Source of the DNA: Prosopocoilus inquinatus
Taxonomy: Eukaryota > Arthropoda > Insecta > Coleoptera > Lucanidae
DNA length: 64,000 nucleotides
Direction of reading: 5' to 3'
Assembly (NCBI GenBank): GCA_036172665.1
Contig: CM069876.1
Span: 3,720,001-3,784,000, forward strand
Below, one piece after another: positions 12,703 through 24,639 of the stretch. The stretch's first letter is position 1. The number at the start of each line of letters is the position of its first letter. The notes under the pieces are model-generated. The model saw nothing but the letters and a program-made list of their open reading frames with translations, was not told where the DNA came from and made no database searches. Position numbers and translations under genes: made by a program.

Positions 12703-12984
12703 CTCGAGTACGAGATTACTAGGAAGGCTCGGTGAGACCACACTAAAGTTTTCTAGCTGCTCTTGAGCTGACGAATTCCCAAATCTAGTCAAAGCAGCTA
12801 CACTACACATTGCAATGAAACCAACCTGCATTGTTTCCTAAATTTAATTTTATTAATTTTAAATTTAAATTTAAATAATTAATGAGACAATGGTAAACAC
12901 GAAAAGCTAAATTTCTTGAGACATAGACAAAAAAAAAGGAAAGTAGGAGAAAAGAAAGGAAGCATATTAAGGTGAACATGGAGA

Positions 12985-13686
12985 GCAGTTGAAAAGGAAG
13001 AATTGCTTGCAAAAGACAATCACAAATGGAGAGAAATTTCAGATCAGATGTGGAGGAGGTATATGTACTCCGCAAAGGATCACTTGCTTCAAGAAATCAA
13101 TGATGTAAACAAACACTTAGAAATCGGTTAAACAGAAAGGAAGCAATCGGTTTTATCAAAAGAAGAAATTGAAAATAAAACAGGAAAAAAGTTATGGAGT
13201 GAAATGGCCACGAAACTTCTTGTAATGAAATTGATTCGATTGATGAATCTAGTGTGGAAATTTACGAAATCATTCTCGGTAATACTGAAACGAGCGTAGA
13301 TGCAGTGGGAGAGTAGACACAAAATTTTGTTGAATGTGATCCTGTAGATTTTTCACCTCAGTCAAAATATGAATGAAGTTGTACCAGTGAAGTTGAGAAG
13401 GAAGTATCAAATTTTCAAATGACAAAGCAGAGACCTAGAAAGTCAACAAAAATACTTGGTTAAAACTAATCTGACTAATCATGTGAAGAAGGATGCACTG
13501 AAACATTTAAACGAAAAAGCTAAGAAAGAACATAATTTGCAAAGCAGACAGTTAGATATCAAGAAACAAAAATTACTGTTGGCTGAAAGAAAAATAGCTT
13601 TGGATGAAAAACGCTTGGAATTGGAACTACAGAAGTTGTTTAAAAAGGACTTTAAAGGCGCGCAAAATAGAAAAGAAAATAGATAA
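12985..13686 (+). pseudogene. Broken gene with a charged coiled-coil C-terminus, unassigned
   Basis: A forward reading can be followed through several frames. It begins VEKEELLAKDNHKWREISDQ, continues with KEEIENKTGKKLWSEMATKL, and ends in a 76-codon frame (13456-13686). The last part, LDIKKQKLLLAERKIALDEK, is very rich in Lys, Glu and Leu with heptad-like spacing and suggests a coiled coil. The overall plan (tryptophan-containing N-terminal helices, acidic middle, coiled-coil tail) resembles SANT/Myb-like or MADF-like proteins, some of which are encoded by Harbinger-type transposons. No diagnostic motif proves this. Stops and frameshifts make it non-functional. Confidence 0.35.
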
Positions 13687-13689
13687 CTA

Positions 13690-16263
13690 GACTACTCGTT
13701 ACAGAAGGCTATTCAAGCACTCATCCTTTCCATCAGTCAGTGCTACAAGACTCCCGCCGGTATTCCGGACTCGTGCATGAAAGATTCGTGTTTTAAAGTA
13801 CTATGTTGCTGAAGTGACCAATCCAAAATAACGTTCACACAATTTTCATAAAAAATGACCCATAAAATTGATATTGCCCTTATCAAATTTTTACTACAAT
13901 GAATGGTTTAATAAATATAAACCTTTAACGAGTGGGAGAGTTCAAAAGTCACGCCGAATAATTCCGTTTAATAAATAATAGAATCGTGTAATTACTGGCT
14001 GCAAGTGATCTGTAACCCTCGTTATATACAGAGGGGCGAATGTATGTGTTCACAGACCGATGACTCGCGTAATCTGAGATCACGGGCTGAACGCTGAGCC
14101 TGGCATATTAATCATCTCTTGTGCACACATTCTCCGTTATTTATATATTTGATTTGCGATCAGCAGCGGTGTGAAGTCAAACATAAAGTAACGATCGTTT
14201 CGTTTCGTAGACGTATTTAGACTTCAGAGTAAAGCCGGTTAGATTTACACTATTACATGTTTCTCAAAAACAGATCAATTAAAGAAACGTATTGCTGTGA
14301 TATTTAGTTTAATAGAAAACCTGGAATGAAATTTGAGTTTAGTTAAAAGAAAAGAACAATATCATCTTTAATTTATTTAATGAACGTTTGATTTAAAATA
14401 CCTGTGATTGTTTATCGAATAGAGTGGTAATGAACGGTTTAGTTAACTGCAATTTTTGAAGTTCGGTTATCAGAAACTCTCAAAGGAAACTTAGACGCTA
14501 AACTTGTGTAAGTGCGGGGAATTTGCTTTTCCAGAGGTGAAAAAACAATTGGTGCCTAAAAAGACAGACAATTAGGCTGTGCTTTAAATAAACAAAAGGA
14601 GGCCGAGATCCAAATGAACTTACCGAGTTGCTCAGGCTTTTTACAGCTCAACATTTAGGCAGAACAAAGTCACATGCAATGAGAAAAACAGTTTTAGTTG
14701 AAACATTAGTTTCCTTACTTTAGTATTTAGGTTTAGAAATTAGATATTGACTCATTTAAAGTAAAGCAGGGGTAATATTTAATTTAGAATTATTGTTAAA
14801 CATCGTTAAGTTTCAAACAAACATTTGAGTTAGGTTAAGAATTCTTTAAACAATGTTTTGGTTGAATTCATTTTGTTTTTAACATTAGGAAATATTAAGA
14901 CAAGATTGCACTGTAAACTAATAAAAACTGTGTACTTACCTGTTCATTCATCGAAGATATTTTAAATGTTTGTAAACAACAACATAACAATATCAAATGT
15001 CACAGTTAGTACTAACTGATATTTAGATTGTTTTAAACAAGTTAGGCATTCTAATTTCCAGCCCAAAAATGTCCCTAGGTATTGCTAAAGTTGAAAGTTG
15101 AAAGTGGATTTTAATTGGAGACAACAATATCCGGAATTGAGACCAGGATTACGTCACCAACGTCATCATCATCAGCATCCAGACTGGATAAAACAAAGTT
15201 AAATCAAAAAACTTAACAATGGTAACAATCGGATGGCTTGGCGCAAGCCGTCACATATTGTTAATATTTTAACAAAATAGAAATTTTGACTTCAGCATTT
15301 AAAAGAATTTTTTAAATAAGCAATTAAAAAAAACGGAATCCCGAGTTCGGGCAGGTGTTTAATTGATGCAAAAGATGCATACCCAGAGCATCATTAGAAA
15401 GTTGTGCGTAAAACGAAAGTCAACCTCACACAAGAGGTGCTAACCCGGAGTGATGATTTGGTTATCGTGAATTCCGGGGTTCTCACACGTGTAATGTAGA
15501 CAAATGTTTTGGTCATCTACAACAAGAGTTGGAGGGTTTCCATCCCTTCAAGAGTCCAAAACCCTGAGTTGAAAAAGAACCAAAAAGAGCTACCAGCCAG
15601 GCCCACTACATAGCAGTATGTGTTACCACGAAATAATCCGATTCTGCTTTTACTCCAGGAAATGATCTGGTTCAATGTGTTCATATTTGATTCTCAAGTC
15701 TTTATGCGCCATATTTTGTCTTGGGAAAATAAAAATCGACAATATTATTTGGTCTCCCATAATAATTCCTTGTAGTTTAGATAATATGAAATACCCGCTA
15801 TGTTATAATGCACAAACATGATGGGTTCATTCGTTAGTTATTAATTAGGAAATGCGGTTTGTGCTTATATTTAGAAGAATCATTGTTTTTTTTTTTTTGA
15901 TAGCCCCAAAAATTCTCGTAGGCCCGTTGTATTAGTTACATTCTTGACGAATATCCAATTTTTTACATTTAGGAGTGAAGACGAAAATATTACTTGTAAA
16001 TATTTATAGACAGTTGCTTTAGTTTCTTTTAAATGATTTGTATCCACGAGAGAAGATTTTGATAATGAGTTGAAATCTACATTATCTACATTATTTTAAA
16101 TCACCGAGTATAATACTGTTTCTTAGCGCAGAAATATTTCACTTTCCGTTTTGAAACCACTTTGGTTATATTAGTTATTAGTTATTTCTATAACCAAGCC
16201 CTTGGGTTTATTCTTCCGTAATATTTCGTGTACCTTGCTGACAACCCTAATAATAAACTCGTC
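13690..16263. other. No gene seen; mixed spacer
   Basis: A G+C-richer patch at about 14030-14190 contains CATATTAATCATC and CGATCAGCAGCG and could be regulatory. A short CATCATCATCAG run occurs at about 15166. No domain was recognised in any frame. Confidence 0.35.
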
Positions 16264-16267
16264 TTAA

Positions 16268-16437
16268 GGGGGCCACACACTTCGTTCAGTTCAGGCGAAT
16301 TAGTCCGAACGTGCTAGAAATCCAATGTGTGGAGAGGAAAACGGTACGGTGCAAAATCTGTTTGGTACAATTTTTGTTCACGCGATTTGGTTTGTGCGCT
16401 CCAATTCGTGCGAATTAAACGAAGTGTGAGGACCACT
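16268..16437. mobile_element. 170-bp MITE flanked by TTAA
   Basis: The left end GGGGGCCACACACTTCGTTC pairs with the right end, whose reverse complement is AGTGGTCCTCACACTTCGTT. Identical TTAA tetranucleotides flank it at 16264-16267 and 16438-16441. TTAA duplication is characteristic of the piggyBac superfamily, although the terminal bases differ from the usual CCY start. It has no coding capacity. Confidence 0.65.
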
Positions 16438-16441
16438 TTAA

Positions 16442-17493
16442 GTAGATCTCAACGTCTCTTAAATATTCTTAATGTTATTCATACTTATTGTCCATACCAA
16501 ACTAAAATCCATTTTGGACCGCTTTATCTTTGTGCAAGATTTGGTTCAATTTCTTACGCAATTAAATTGTGCTGCATCACACAGTAAATTATACTAAAAC
16601 TTAAACTCGTGTGTTCGTGTTCGATATTACCAAACAGCAGCTCTTGTTTCATAAGTTCTAGAAATTACACAAATGAAAGGGTACTGTAAAATGGTCTTTA
16701 CGTGTCACAACAGAAATCCAGCAGCAATAGCAGCAGCTATAGTATTAGCAAAATTGGAATGATAATAACTAAGATTGTAAAGAAAATAAATCTTTATTAC
16801 ACTCTTCAAAAATACACGGTACACAGAGAGAAATAACAAAGTGAAATTCTCTACAATTATGTGTAAAAAGAGAAGGGAAGTAGGGATTTTCGCTCACCCC
16901 AAACTATAAAAACGTTATATAAACTCAAAACTGACTTCACCAAAATAACATACCTTTTGTGCCAAAACAAGATAACCCCCTTAATTTACCTCAGGCCCGA
17001 AGAAGATTGAATTGAATTGAAGATTTTTGGGTACTTTTATCTCGCAAAGCGTGTGGATATGATGGAGGGTGGCGAGCCGAAAATGAGGAACAACTATCGC
17101 GTAGAATTTTTAGAAAGACACACGAAACAGATGTTCAAGTCGTTCAAAACCGGATGAGAGATGTTCGCGGAGGATTGCGTCCAGGTGAGGGGCATGGGCC
17201 ACTTAATTTAGTTTAAGTCAATAATTCTGTTAGTTACTAAGCCGTTAATTTTTGCAAATAATAATAGTTTAAATAAAGTTACTTATTACAATAATGTATG
17301 GTAAAATATTTTGTGCCAAAAGTATTGGGACATACGTTACATTATGTGTTACTGTATCTTGATAATTGTATTTATATTTAATGCTTTTAATTAAGATTAA
17401 TCTTAATTTTGAACTGCCATCATAAATTCATACTATGCTTCCCACAAATAGAAGAACAGAATTCTATATAAAATAGAATTTAGTTCAATAAGA
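16442..17493. other. No gene seen; AT-rich spacer
   Basis: A short forward frame near 17085 (EEQLSRRIFRKTHETDVQVV) is suggestive but too short to assign. The rest shows only AT-rich DNA. Confidence 0.3.
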
Positions 17494-18845
17494 TACAGCG
17501 TGTCTCTAAACCTATGTCTTTAATTGAAACCACAAATAGTCGTCAAGAAAAGAAGCAAAATTTGTTATACAACAATTGGTCAGATAGCAATAATAACGCA
17601 GATAAAAATTATTTTACTTTTTCATAGAAATTGTTTCAGGGTCGCTGAATGCTGCTTAAATGTTCCCGAGGTGCTTGATTTTCAACTATTCTCCGACGTT
17701 CGAGGCCACAAAAAAGTCATAAAAATGCAGATCATGACCTAACGCACAGTTATCGTACTTAAGGCAGGTCAAGTATCGTGTTTTTTTTGTTAATTTTAAA
17801 AGCAGATAAATTTTGTAGCTAGGTAAGTTCTTAATAGTTTAATATATTCTGTGCGCATTCCATTAATTGATGATTAGTTTTGTGCTAATCCGTACTTTAA
17901 CAGTTAAATTAAAAAAATTCAATCTAAAGGCGATTGAAAAAGTGGAAATTCTTAGATCATATTAATTTGTAAATTGCCAATAATCAACTTAAAATGTTGA
18001 TTACTAAAGTTATTATATTTGTACAGTAATAATAAATTTGTTTCTTTATTAAAACTTCGAATAAACGACGAAAAAAACGTCTGCACTAGGCGAGAGCTTT
18101 TATGTTTTTATGGTTCAAGCCGACGCAGAAATTCAGGTTCAACATTATCCTCATAAAAACATGTGTTTTGTGTTGGAATGTAAACAATTAATAAAATAGT
18201 TCGATTGAGAGCCAGCGAAGTTATTCAATCACTTATTGTGAACCCATAGATTATTGTGTGTACAGGTAAATTTATTTAAAATTTGCATCGTATCATACTC
18301 CAATTCTTGCTTTCCGTTTTTACAATAGTAATAGTTTCTGCTATTGCAATACCTATTCTGCAGCTATTAGTGCGATAATTAAAAATTTATTTCACGCATT
18401 TTCAACACAGTTACAAAACTAGCATACGAAGATGTTTAATTACTTCAGCAAAAATCTAACAAATATTAGGTACTCGTTTTTAACATAATTATAATAGTCT
18501 ATTACAAGGAGATGCGTAAACAAAAGGTTTTACTTATGGCATAAATACAAATAAACATGCCGATATCCGCAAGTTGGATTCATATTCGTATAGAATGAAA
18601 CCTTGACCGAGTTCTTCTAAACGTAAATAAAAAGTTTTATTGCGGTTTATTGCTTTTATCGCAATAAATTGCTGAAACAAGAAGTAAACCAAGCAGAGGT
18701 TTCAAAACAAAGGGACTACCCTCGCTTGTAATAGGTCAGTTTTTCATTTTTGGGCAAAGCATTTCAGATTTGGAGAATTAATCTCTTATGTAACGATGAA
18801 CTTACAGTTTCATTTAAAAACAAACGTTTTGAGACACCCTGTATA
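17494..18845 (+). repeat. Full-length 1.35-kb repeat (family A)
   Basis: This is the longest of three copies in the window. Its ends form a short imperfect inverted repeat: TACAGCGTGTCTC at left, and at right the reverse complement of GAGACACCCTGTA. A truncated copy lies at 88-745 and a reverse-strand copy at 28862-30080. No open frame is shared between copies, so it behaves like a non-autonomous element. Class is undetermined: the short ends and length would fit a large MITE, and no target-site duplication is obvious. Confidence 0.75.
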
Positions 18846-18849
18846 GAAT

Positions 18850-20011
18850 ACGTTTACACTTGATTTACAAATTTAATTTATACATTAAAACAATAAACCC
18901 TTAAATATGTATGTGTTAAGAGATTTTCTCAATAAAGTATAATATTCTACTACAAATTTTACTGTACAATTGCATGTAAATGTTGCGCATTTATTGTTCC
19001 CGTCTTTATATCAGGCACAATTTGTACACGCCATTGTTTTTTCTCTGTGTAATTTCAACTGTAATTTGCTTCGTTGTACTATTTATGCTACCGCAACTTA
19101 CTTTTCAGTCAGGAAATTTGATGCCTCTAGTTTTAAATATCACTTTAGACATTCCATTATTCTTGTGTCAAATAAAACAAATTAGTTATAGGTGGCTTAG
19201 TTGTATAAAATGAACAGTTAGTTAAATTATGTGAGTTGTTTTAAGCAAAGTATGTAAATATGTAATAATGTATAAAATTGTAATTAATTTTTATGCAACA
19301 GTACACAGAAGTTTATGGATTGAACAAATTATAGGTTACAAGTTCTTAATGTACATGGTAACTTCCGGAAAATCTTTCCAACATCTTATGTTACATCTTA
19401 TATTTACATAAAACTATATTAAATAAAATAAACCTGTACTGAAGTTTTAAGCTTTCGGCACAGTCTAGTTGCAATTAAAAGCAAAACAAATTATTCAATT
19501 AAAATAATTATTGGATATCAAGTGCCTTGAAATTTGGGCGAACTTGGAGGAACTATTTCAGCCTAAATGAAATTTGACTCCTAATCTGGACAGCATTATT
19601 AACCGATGATGACAAACGGCCTTTACATTAGATACAATGATTGCATAATTTCTGTTATCCATCTACAAATTGAATTTGCATTAATCGCTGGCTTGTGCTT
19701 GGTCATCGCTGATGATCACGTGATTGACTTTATTAAATCAACTAATTAAATGCTCCACCTACTCGATCCGCCCTGGCCTCATTACTCTAATGTGCAACTC
19801 TTGGACATGGGCGGGGCCAAGCTTCCATGGCCTGTTTGATGTGAAACTGTCACGCGGAGGTTAACAAGATGCCAACCAATATACCTAAGCAATTCAAGTT
19901 GTCACCTTTGTGGAAAAATCGTAACAATTTACAGTAAAATAATGTACATAAGAGATTTGCAAACAGTTTTTAATGATTCAGTCCTTCAGTGCTTTCGAGG
20001 AGCTTGTATTT
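18850..20011. other. No gene seen; includes a G+C-richer patch
   Basis: Frames between 18970 and 19213 are overlapping and unassigned. At about 19640-19870 G+C rises, and the stretch contains TGATCACGTGATTGACTTTA and CAACTAATTAAATG, which include E-box and homeodomain-like cores. This is a candidate old regulatory element by composition only. Confidence 0.35.
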
Positions 20012-20013
20012 TA

Positions 20014-21597
20014 TGAACTCACCGGCACGAAAAACGGAGTACCTGCATTTTTTTTTAAATTTCTTTAAAAAAAACTTAACATTTTAAATTTGATATTATT
20101 AACTATTACTTTAGCTCAAATCTGAACAAAACAACTCATTTTAAGTATTTTTTAATATCACAGAACCATTATTAAAGCTAAAAGAAACGCCTAAATCCAA
20201 GTAGTGGAAACTGCAAAGCTAGGTTGCGGGTATTGTTTTGTTTCGATTGTTCTGAGTAAATAAACAAGTCAAGTCAAGAGTTACGTTCGCTTGGTATCAA
20301 AAATTATGCTATAAATCCTGAAACAGTGGCTGCTGTGGTTGCATTACTTCAAGGCGGAAGAAGTAAGCGATTTTTTGCCCGCCAGTACGGAATATCCAAC
20401 AGTACATCATTGTATTTTTACACGCTTCGTGGAAACCGGAAGTAACAATAGAAGACCTGAAACTGGTTCACAACGCAAAACTAATGCCTATGATGATCGT
20501 TTTATCCTTTTATAAAGTTTGTGAGATCGTCGTACTACAGCTGTAGAAATCAGAAATCGACTTCATCACGTCCGGTATGTCAACGTAAGCGAACAAACTG
20601 TTAGACGAAGACTTGGTGAAGCAACCCTCAAAAGTCGCAGACCTACGACACGTCCAGAACTTCTCAGATGTCATCGTGCAGCAGTTTGCCAGAAACCAGA
20701 AAGCGCAAGCACTGGGAAGAAAATCAATGGGGGCACGTTTTTTTTACAGATGAGTTCAGGTTTTGACTGCGTTCTCTAGACGGTCGTGAAAGAGTATGGC
20801 AAGGAGAGCGATTTGCTGAATGTACTTTTAGCCTTAGAGTCAGCTACCAAGGGGGTTCAGTTATGGCGTGGGCTAGAATTTCTCTAGAAGCACACACAGA
20901 GTTGTACATCATTCCAAGAGGCTCCTTAACAGCTTTTAGGTTCATCGAAGAAATTCTGCAAGATTTTGCTATCCCGTATGGTCCTTTTATTGGAGATAAC
21001 CTCCTATTGATGCACAATAATGCAAAGCCTCATACCGCTGGATTATCGGACTGAATTACTCGACAGTACTTAAACGATGTTAACATCCCTGTTAAGGAAT
21101 GGTCATCAGCGAGCCCTGATCCAAATCCAATAGAACATGTTTGAGACAGGCTTGGGCGCAGAATTCGAAGTCGTGTTCCCTCTCCTTTAACTTTGAATGA
21201 GTTACAACAACGTCCTTTAGAGAAATAGGCAAATATTCCTCAAGATGCTATTCGATACTTGATTCTAGGCATGCCAAGAAGAACGCAAGCAATGATTCAG
21301 GCACGCAGGGGCAATACACATTACTGAAAAGCGTTTTTCTTTTAACTAATGGCATACAAATTGTTTGAGTTTACATTGTTTGCGTACAACACAAAATTGT
21401 GTTTTTGGCCCTGTTTTTAGTTTGCACCCAAAAACACCTTTTTACATTAAATCAATGCTCAATAATCAATTACTTACAACAACTTGTTACATTTGTATTC
21501 AAACTATAGTACTAGTAAAACTTTGTAGAACGATTAAATTTTTTAGTTTTTTTTTTAAGAAAATGCAGGTGCTCCGTTTTCCGTGCCGGTGAGTGTA
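20014..21597 (+). mobile_element. Tc1-type element with both terminal inverted repeats
   Basis: The left end has CTCACCGGCACGAAAAACGG followed by AGTACCTGCATTTT. The right end is its near-exact inverse (AAAATGCAGGTGCTCCGTTT then TCCGTGCCGGTGAG). TA dinucleotides abut both ends (20012-20013 and 21598-21599), as expected for Tc1/mariner insertion. A degenerate transposase occupies about 20303-21327. Total length of about 1.58 kb is normal for the superfamily. Confidence 0.9.
20303..21327 (+). pseudogene. Tc1-like transposase, degenerate
   Basis: The N-terminus reads NPETVAAVVALLQGGRSKRF and ARQYGISNST, the helix-turn-helix part. It is followed by NNRRPETGSQRKTN and VNVSEQTVRRRLGEATLKSR. The catalytic domain shows FFTDEFRF (first Asp), DGRERVWQGERFAECTF, then FIGDNLLLMHNNAKPHTAGL. 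In MHNNAKPH the second catalytic Asp of the usual MQDNARPH motif is Asn. NPIEHV (third residue Glu) and PRRTQAMIQARRGNTHY with a stop at 21325-21327 complete it. Several stops and at least two frame changes are present. Confidence 0.9.
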
Positions 21598-21599
21598 TA

Positions 21600-22254
21600 T
21601 TCTTGACTATAAGAATAATAGGTTGATCAAAAGAAGAATTCTGGAAGGTTTTTACTCCAGGAAAACACAAACGATTTTCTGTTGTACAATTATGTAGTCG
21701 CAAAAATAGAATTCACAGTTTATGTAACGTACGACTCAATAAATTTTAGGTCTGAGGCGGTTGTGGTAAAAAAAGCTCATATCTTATATCATATAGATGC
21801 ATTCGTACCTCGAAATTTGATCGACTTTTTGTACAGTGTAGAAGTAAGATTCCACGCAGTAAACTTTCTGTTTAGTTGTAAAAGCCATTTTGTGAAAGTA
21901 TTAAAAATATATCTTAATTAAACCAGAGGTTTAATATTTAGTTAAGAAAAATTAGGTACTGTCAAGTTGGCAGCAAAATCAGCAACGACGAACAAAAAAG
22001 TAATATTTTTCATCTACATCTATCTTATACGTCATTCAAAGGTGAATTTACAATTAAATGACATTTCTAAGTCTTTTGAAACAAGTCAACGTTTTTGCTG
22101 AGGTTAACGTAAGTTGATAGTCGAATAAAACGTCATTCCGTATTTTAGTATACTAGTGTACTTTACATTTGCTCATATGATTTTTACTTTATTATGTTTG
22201 CAGTAGTCTCCAAAGCGATCAAGTATTATTAGGTATTATGGTACGAACTGACAA
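21600..22254. other. No gene seen
   Basis: AT-rich DNA between the Tc1 element and a reverse-strand reverse transcriptase relic. The frame at 21682-21921 has no recognisable motif. Confidence 0.35.
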
Positions 22255-22745
22255 TCACAAATTTTCCCAATCGATTTAAATATGTATTTCTGCGACATCA
22301 GTGAATAATAACATATCGCTATTGATGATATCAGATAGATCAAATAGTTGACGGAAATCAAAAATAATAAAGGACCTAAATTCGAGCCCTGACTAACGCA
22401 ACTAACTTATGACAAAATCCAGCTCTTAACAACTTTCGAAGGAGTGATCTACGCAGTCAAATGCTTTTTCAAAGTTAGTATAAGTGACTTGTCCAAATAA
22501 TTAGCTATAATCAGCAAAAATGGCATAAGTTGGTGATTGTAGATTTATGTACTTGCTTTAATCCATGCCGTCTGGGACTAATAAAATTCTTAACCACCGA
22601 GTACATATTAGAATAAATAAGCATTTTAGTTGAATACCTTCGAAAAATTTCAACTGCTACTGAATGATAACTAATATTAGACACGTCACCATTTTTGGGA
22701 ATGGGAAAGTTATTCTGCGATATAAACTAAAAATGCATAATGGAT
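22255..22745 (-). pseudogene. Non-LTR retrotransposon reverse transcriptase fragment
   Basis: Read on the reverse strand from about 22740 downward, several frames give successive reverse transcriptase motifs. First is VPIPKNGDVSNISYHSVAVE, the degenerate counterpart of the P-x-x-KKGD-x-x-NYRPISLL motif. Then come NMYSVVKNFISPRRHGL, TNFEKAFDCVDHS (motif A) and CVSQGSNLGPLLFLI (motif B). In motif A the usual first Asp is Asn. The expected FADD box would fall near 22270 and is damaged. The motif style fits the Jockey/Rex group of non-LTR elements. Both ends are missing. Confidence 0.8.
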
Positions 22746-22869
22746 CTGTCTATACTGCAGCATAATGCCACATAAGAAAGAAGTGAGAATTTTTTACTTA
22801 CTATTTCGTAATTGATCATTTTCGTTTAAAAATTTGCATAAATTTGTTACCAAATCAGAGAGATAAGTT

Positions 22870-22975
22870 ACCATACTGAATGTTTATCGGTTAATCCGAC
22901 ATTTTGTTGTCACTTTTTCACAAATTTTATACAAGAAATGTCACCGTGTCGTACGAGCTTTAGATTGAAAGCACA
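22870..22975 (+). repeat. Short dispersed repeat, copy 1
   Basis: The stretch TGTTTATCGGTTAATCC...TTTTTCACAAATTTTATACA (two parts of one region) matches 40462-40560 at about 80 percent by eye. It is non-coding and of unknown type. Confidence 0.55.
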
Positions 22976-23329
22976 CTCAAATGATGACCTTTTCTTTGGG
23001 TCGATGAAAGTTCTTTTGAAAAGACGACTCTATCGATTTGCAAATTCATCATCATATTCAGGAGATTCATCATCATGTTATCAGGAATATAGGGTACCAT
23101 AAAATCGAACAGGAAAGGTCTTAAAACTTTTCTAATTTAAGCTACTGCGGTTTCTCATGAGCAAGCCGTATAACGCCGGTCGCCACCCTTGTTGAGACAC
23201 CCATGTTGTAGTTATTTATTTTAGAAGTTTAGAATTTAAGAAAGTTTATGCATTCTCGAGATATCTGTGAAGCACGAACATATTTGTTTACGTTATTAGT
23301 TTGGTAATATGATATGGGGGAGTGTTTAG
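22976..23329. other. No gene seen
   Basis: A short spacer with three ATTCATCATCA-like units near 23045-23080. No domain was recognised. Confidence 0.3.
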
Positions 23330-24136
23330 TCTAAGCAGCATAGAAACGAAAAGAGATTCCCACAGTGTCCCGAGGGTTGACGCGGACGGTGAACGTAATG
23401 AGGGCTCGCCAAGATGATTAAAATATGCAGTAGATATTTGATAAGGTCTGTCCACAAGATATTAGCCGGAAGGAGGCGTTGGTTTATTAGAGATGTGTTG
23501 TATGTGGTGGCCGCGGTGTGTTGCTGAGAAGACTTGAAGGTACCTACAGAATATGACCCGAGATGGTATGTTCTGGCAGAAGTGTTAGGGCGATACATCC
23601 TCATGATTGGCAATGCGGTGTGAGGATCATGAATTTATACGGAGGTACTCTGGTAACAGAATATTGTCCGGGATGCGACCCGGGGCGTTGGCCAGAGGAT
23701 GGTGTCGTGCACCAGCATACAGTATCGGGGCTCTTGTCGCGGTGAGCACGCAGCACCGATGAAAAGCACAGTACCAGCAAGGCAATTAGCTGTATTCTGT
23801 ATTCATGGTGAGAGGGAATTCGGTTAATTGCATTCGTGACCAGGTGATAGCTTTGAGCTATCCAGAAAGGTTTGACATGATGATGTCATTGGACCGGTAC
23901 GGTGTGGTGCTTGACACTCAAGCAGTCGGTGACATGAACTAATCCTGAGAATGTATGCTTGTGAGGCAAAGTGTGCTAACATCCATCGGGAGGGGTGGGT
24001 TTCATATCCACAGGTAAATGTGGGGGTTAATGCATGCGAAGATAAGAAGTCAACGTGCAAGGATGGCTTCTCCAGTGTCCAATATCATTATGAGGGAGCT
24101 ACAGCTTCTAGATTCACCGCTGGAGTCGCTAAGTGG

Positions 24137-24237
24137 AGTATTCCATTTTACTGAAAAGATACTCTTATAATTCCATTTTACTGAATTCCAAGTATTCCAT
24201 TTTACTGAATTAGATACTCTTATAATTTGCAAGATCC
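24137..24237 (+). repeat. Two tandem units with ATTCCATTTTACTGAA cores
   Basis: AGTATTCCATTTTACTGAA followed by GATACTCTTATAATT occurs twice in a row (24137-24172 and 24191-24237). An extra TTCCATTTTACTGAATTCCA lies between them. Confidence 0.8.
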
Positions 24238-24308
24238 TTATCGAATTGGAGTGCGATGCCCGGAAGCGAAGACGTTTAACCTCAGCGCCTATTGCGGTCA
24301 GGGAAGCG

Positions 24309-24330
24309 AGAAAGAAAGAAAGAAAGAAAA
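24309..24330 (+). repeat. GAAA microsatellite
   Basis: About five GAAA units in a row at the right edge of the G+C-rich block. Confidence 0.9.
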
Positions 24331-24639
24331 CAGGGAATAAAAGACCCTAACCAATGGTGAGTGTATGGTTATTGTAACTCCGTCCTCAGGTAGTATTGTT
24401 TGCCTATAATATTTAAACAAAAAACAATCTAGCCATCACCAGGTCGGTATATTGAAATATTATAAAATATTAAAAATAAAAGTTTTCAATAAAAATGAAA
24501 TAAATACATATATACGTATTTTGCTGGAGCATTTTGATAACAAAATGAAACATTAAATTTATCACGAACGCTTTAGATTCTGTTCATTTGCACGTTACAG
24601 TTGTACAATAAATTCGAACAGGTTATGAAATAAACGTTT

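Larger units (their letters stand above)
23330..24340. other. G+C-rich block of different composition
   Basis: For about 1 kb the base composition rises to near 50 percent G+C by eye, against about one third around it, with abrupt edges. Both strands carry frames of 60-95 codons (for example 23326-23613 reverse and 23951-24154 forward), but none matches a family I know. It ends in two copies of a roughly 55-bp unit and a GAAA microsatellite. It could be an unknown repeat or transferred DNA. Confidence 0.4.

Noticed and set aside
18970..19213. Overlapping 71- and 77-codon forward frames
   Set aside because: Two frames cover the same DNA, both cysteine- and phenylalanine-rich in AT-rich sequence, and neither resembles a known family.
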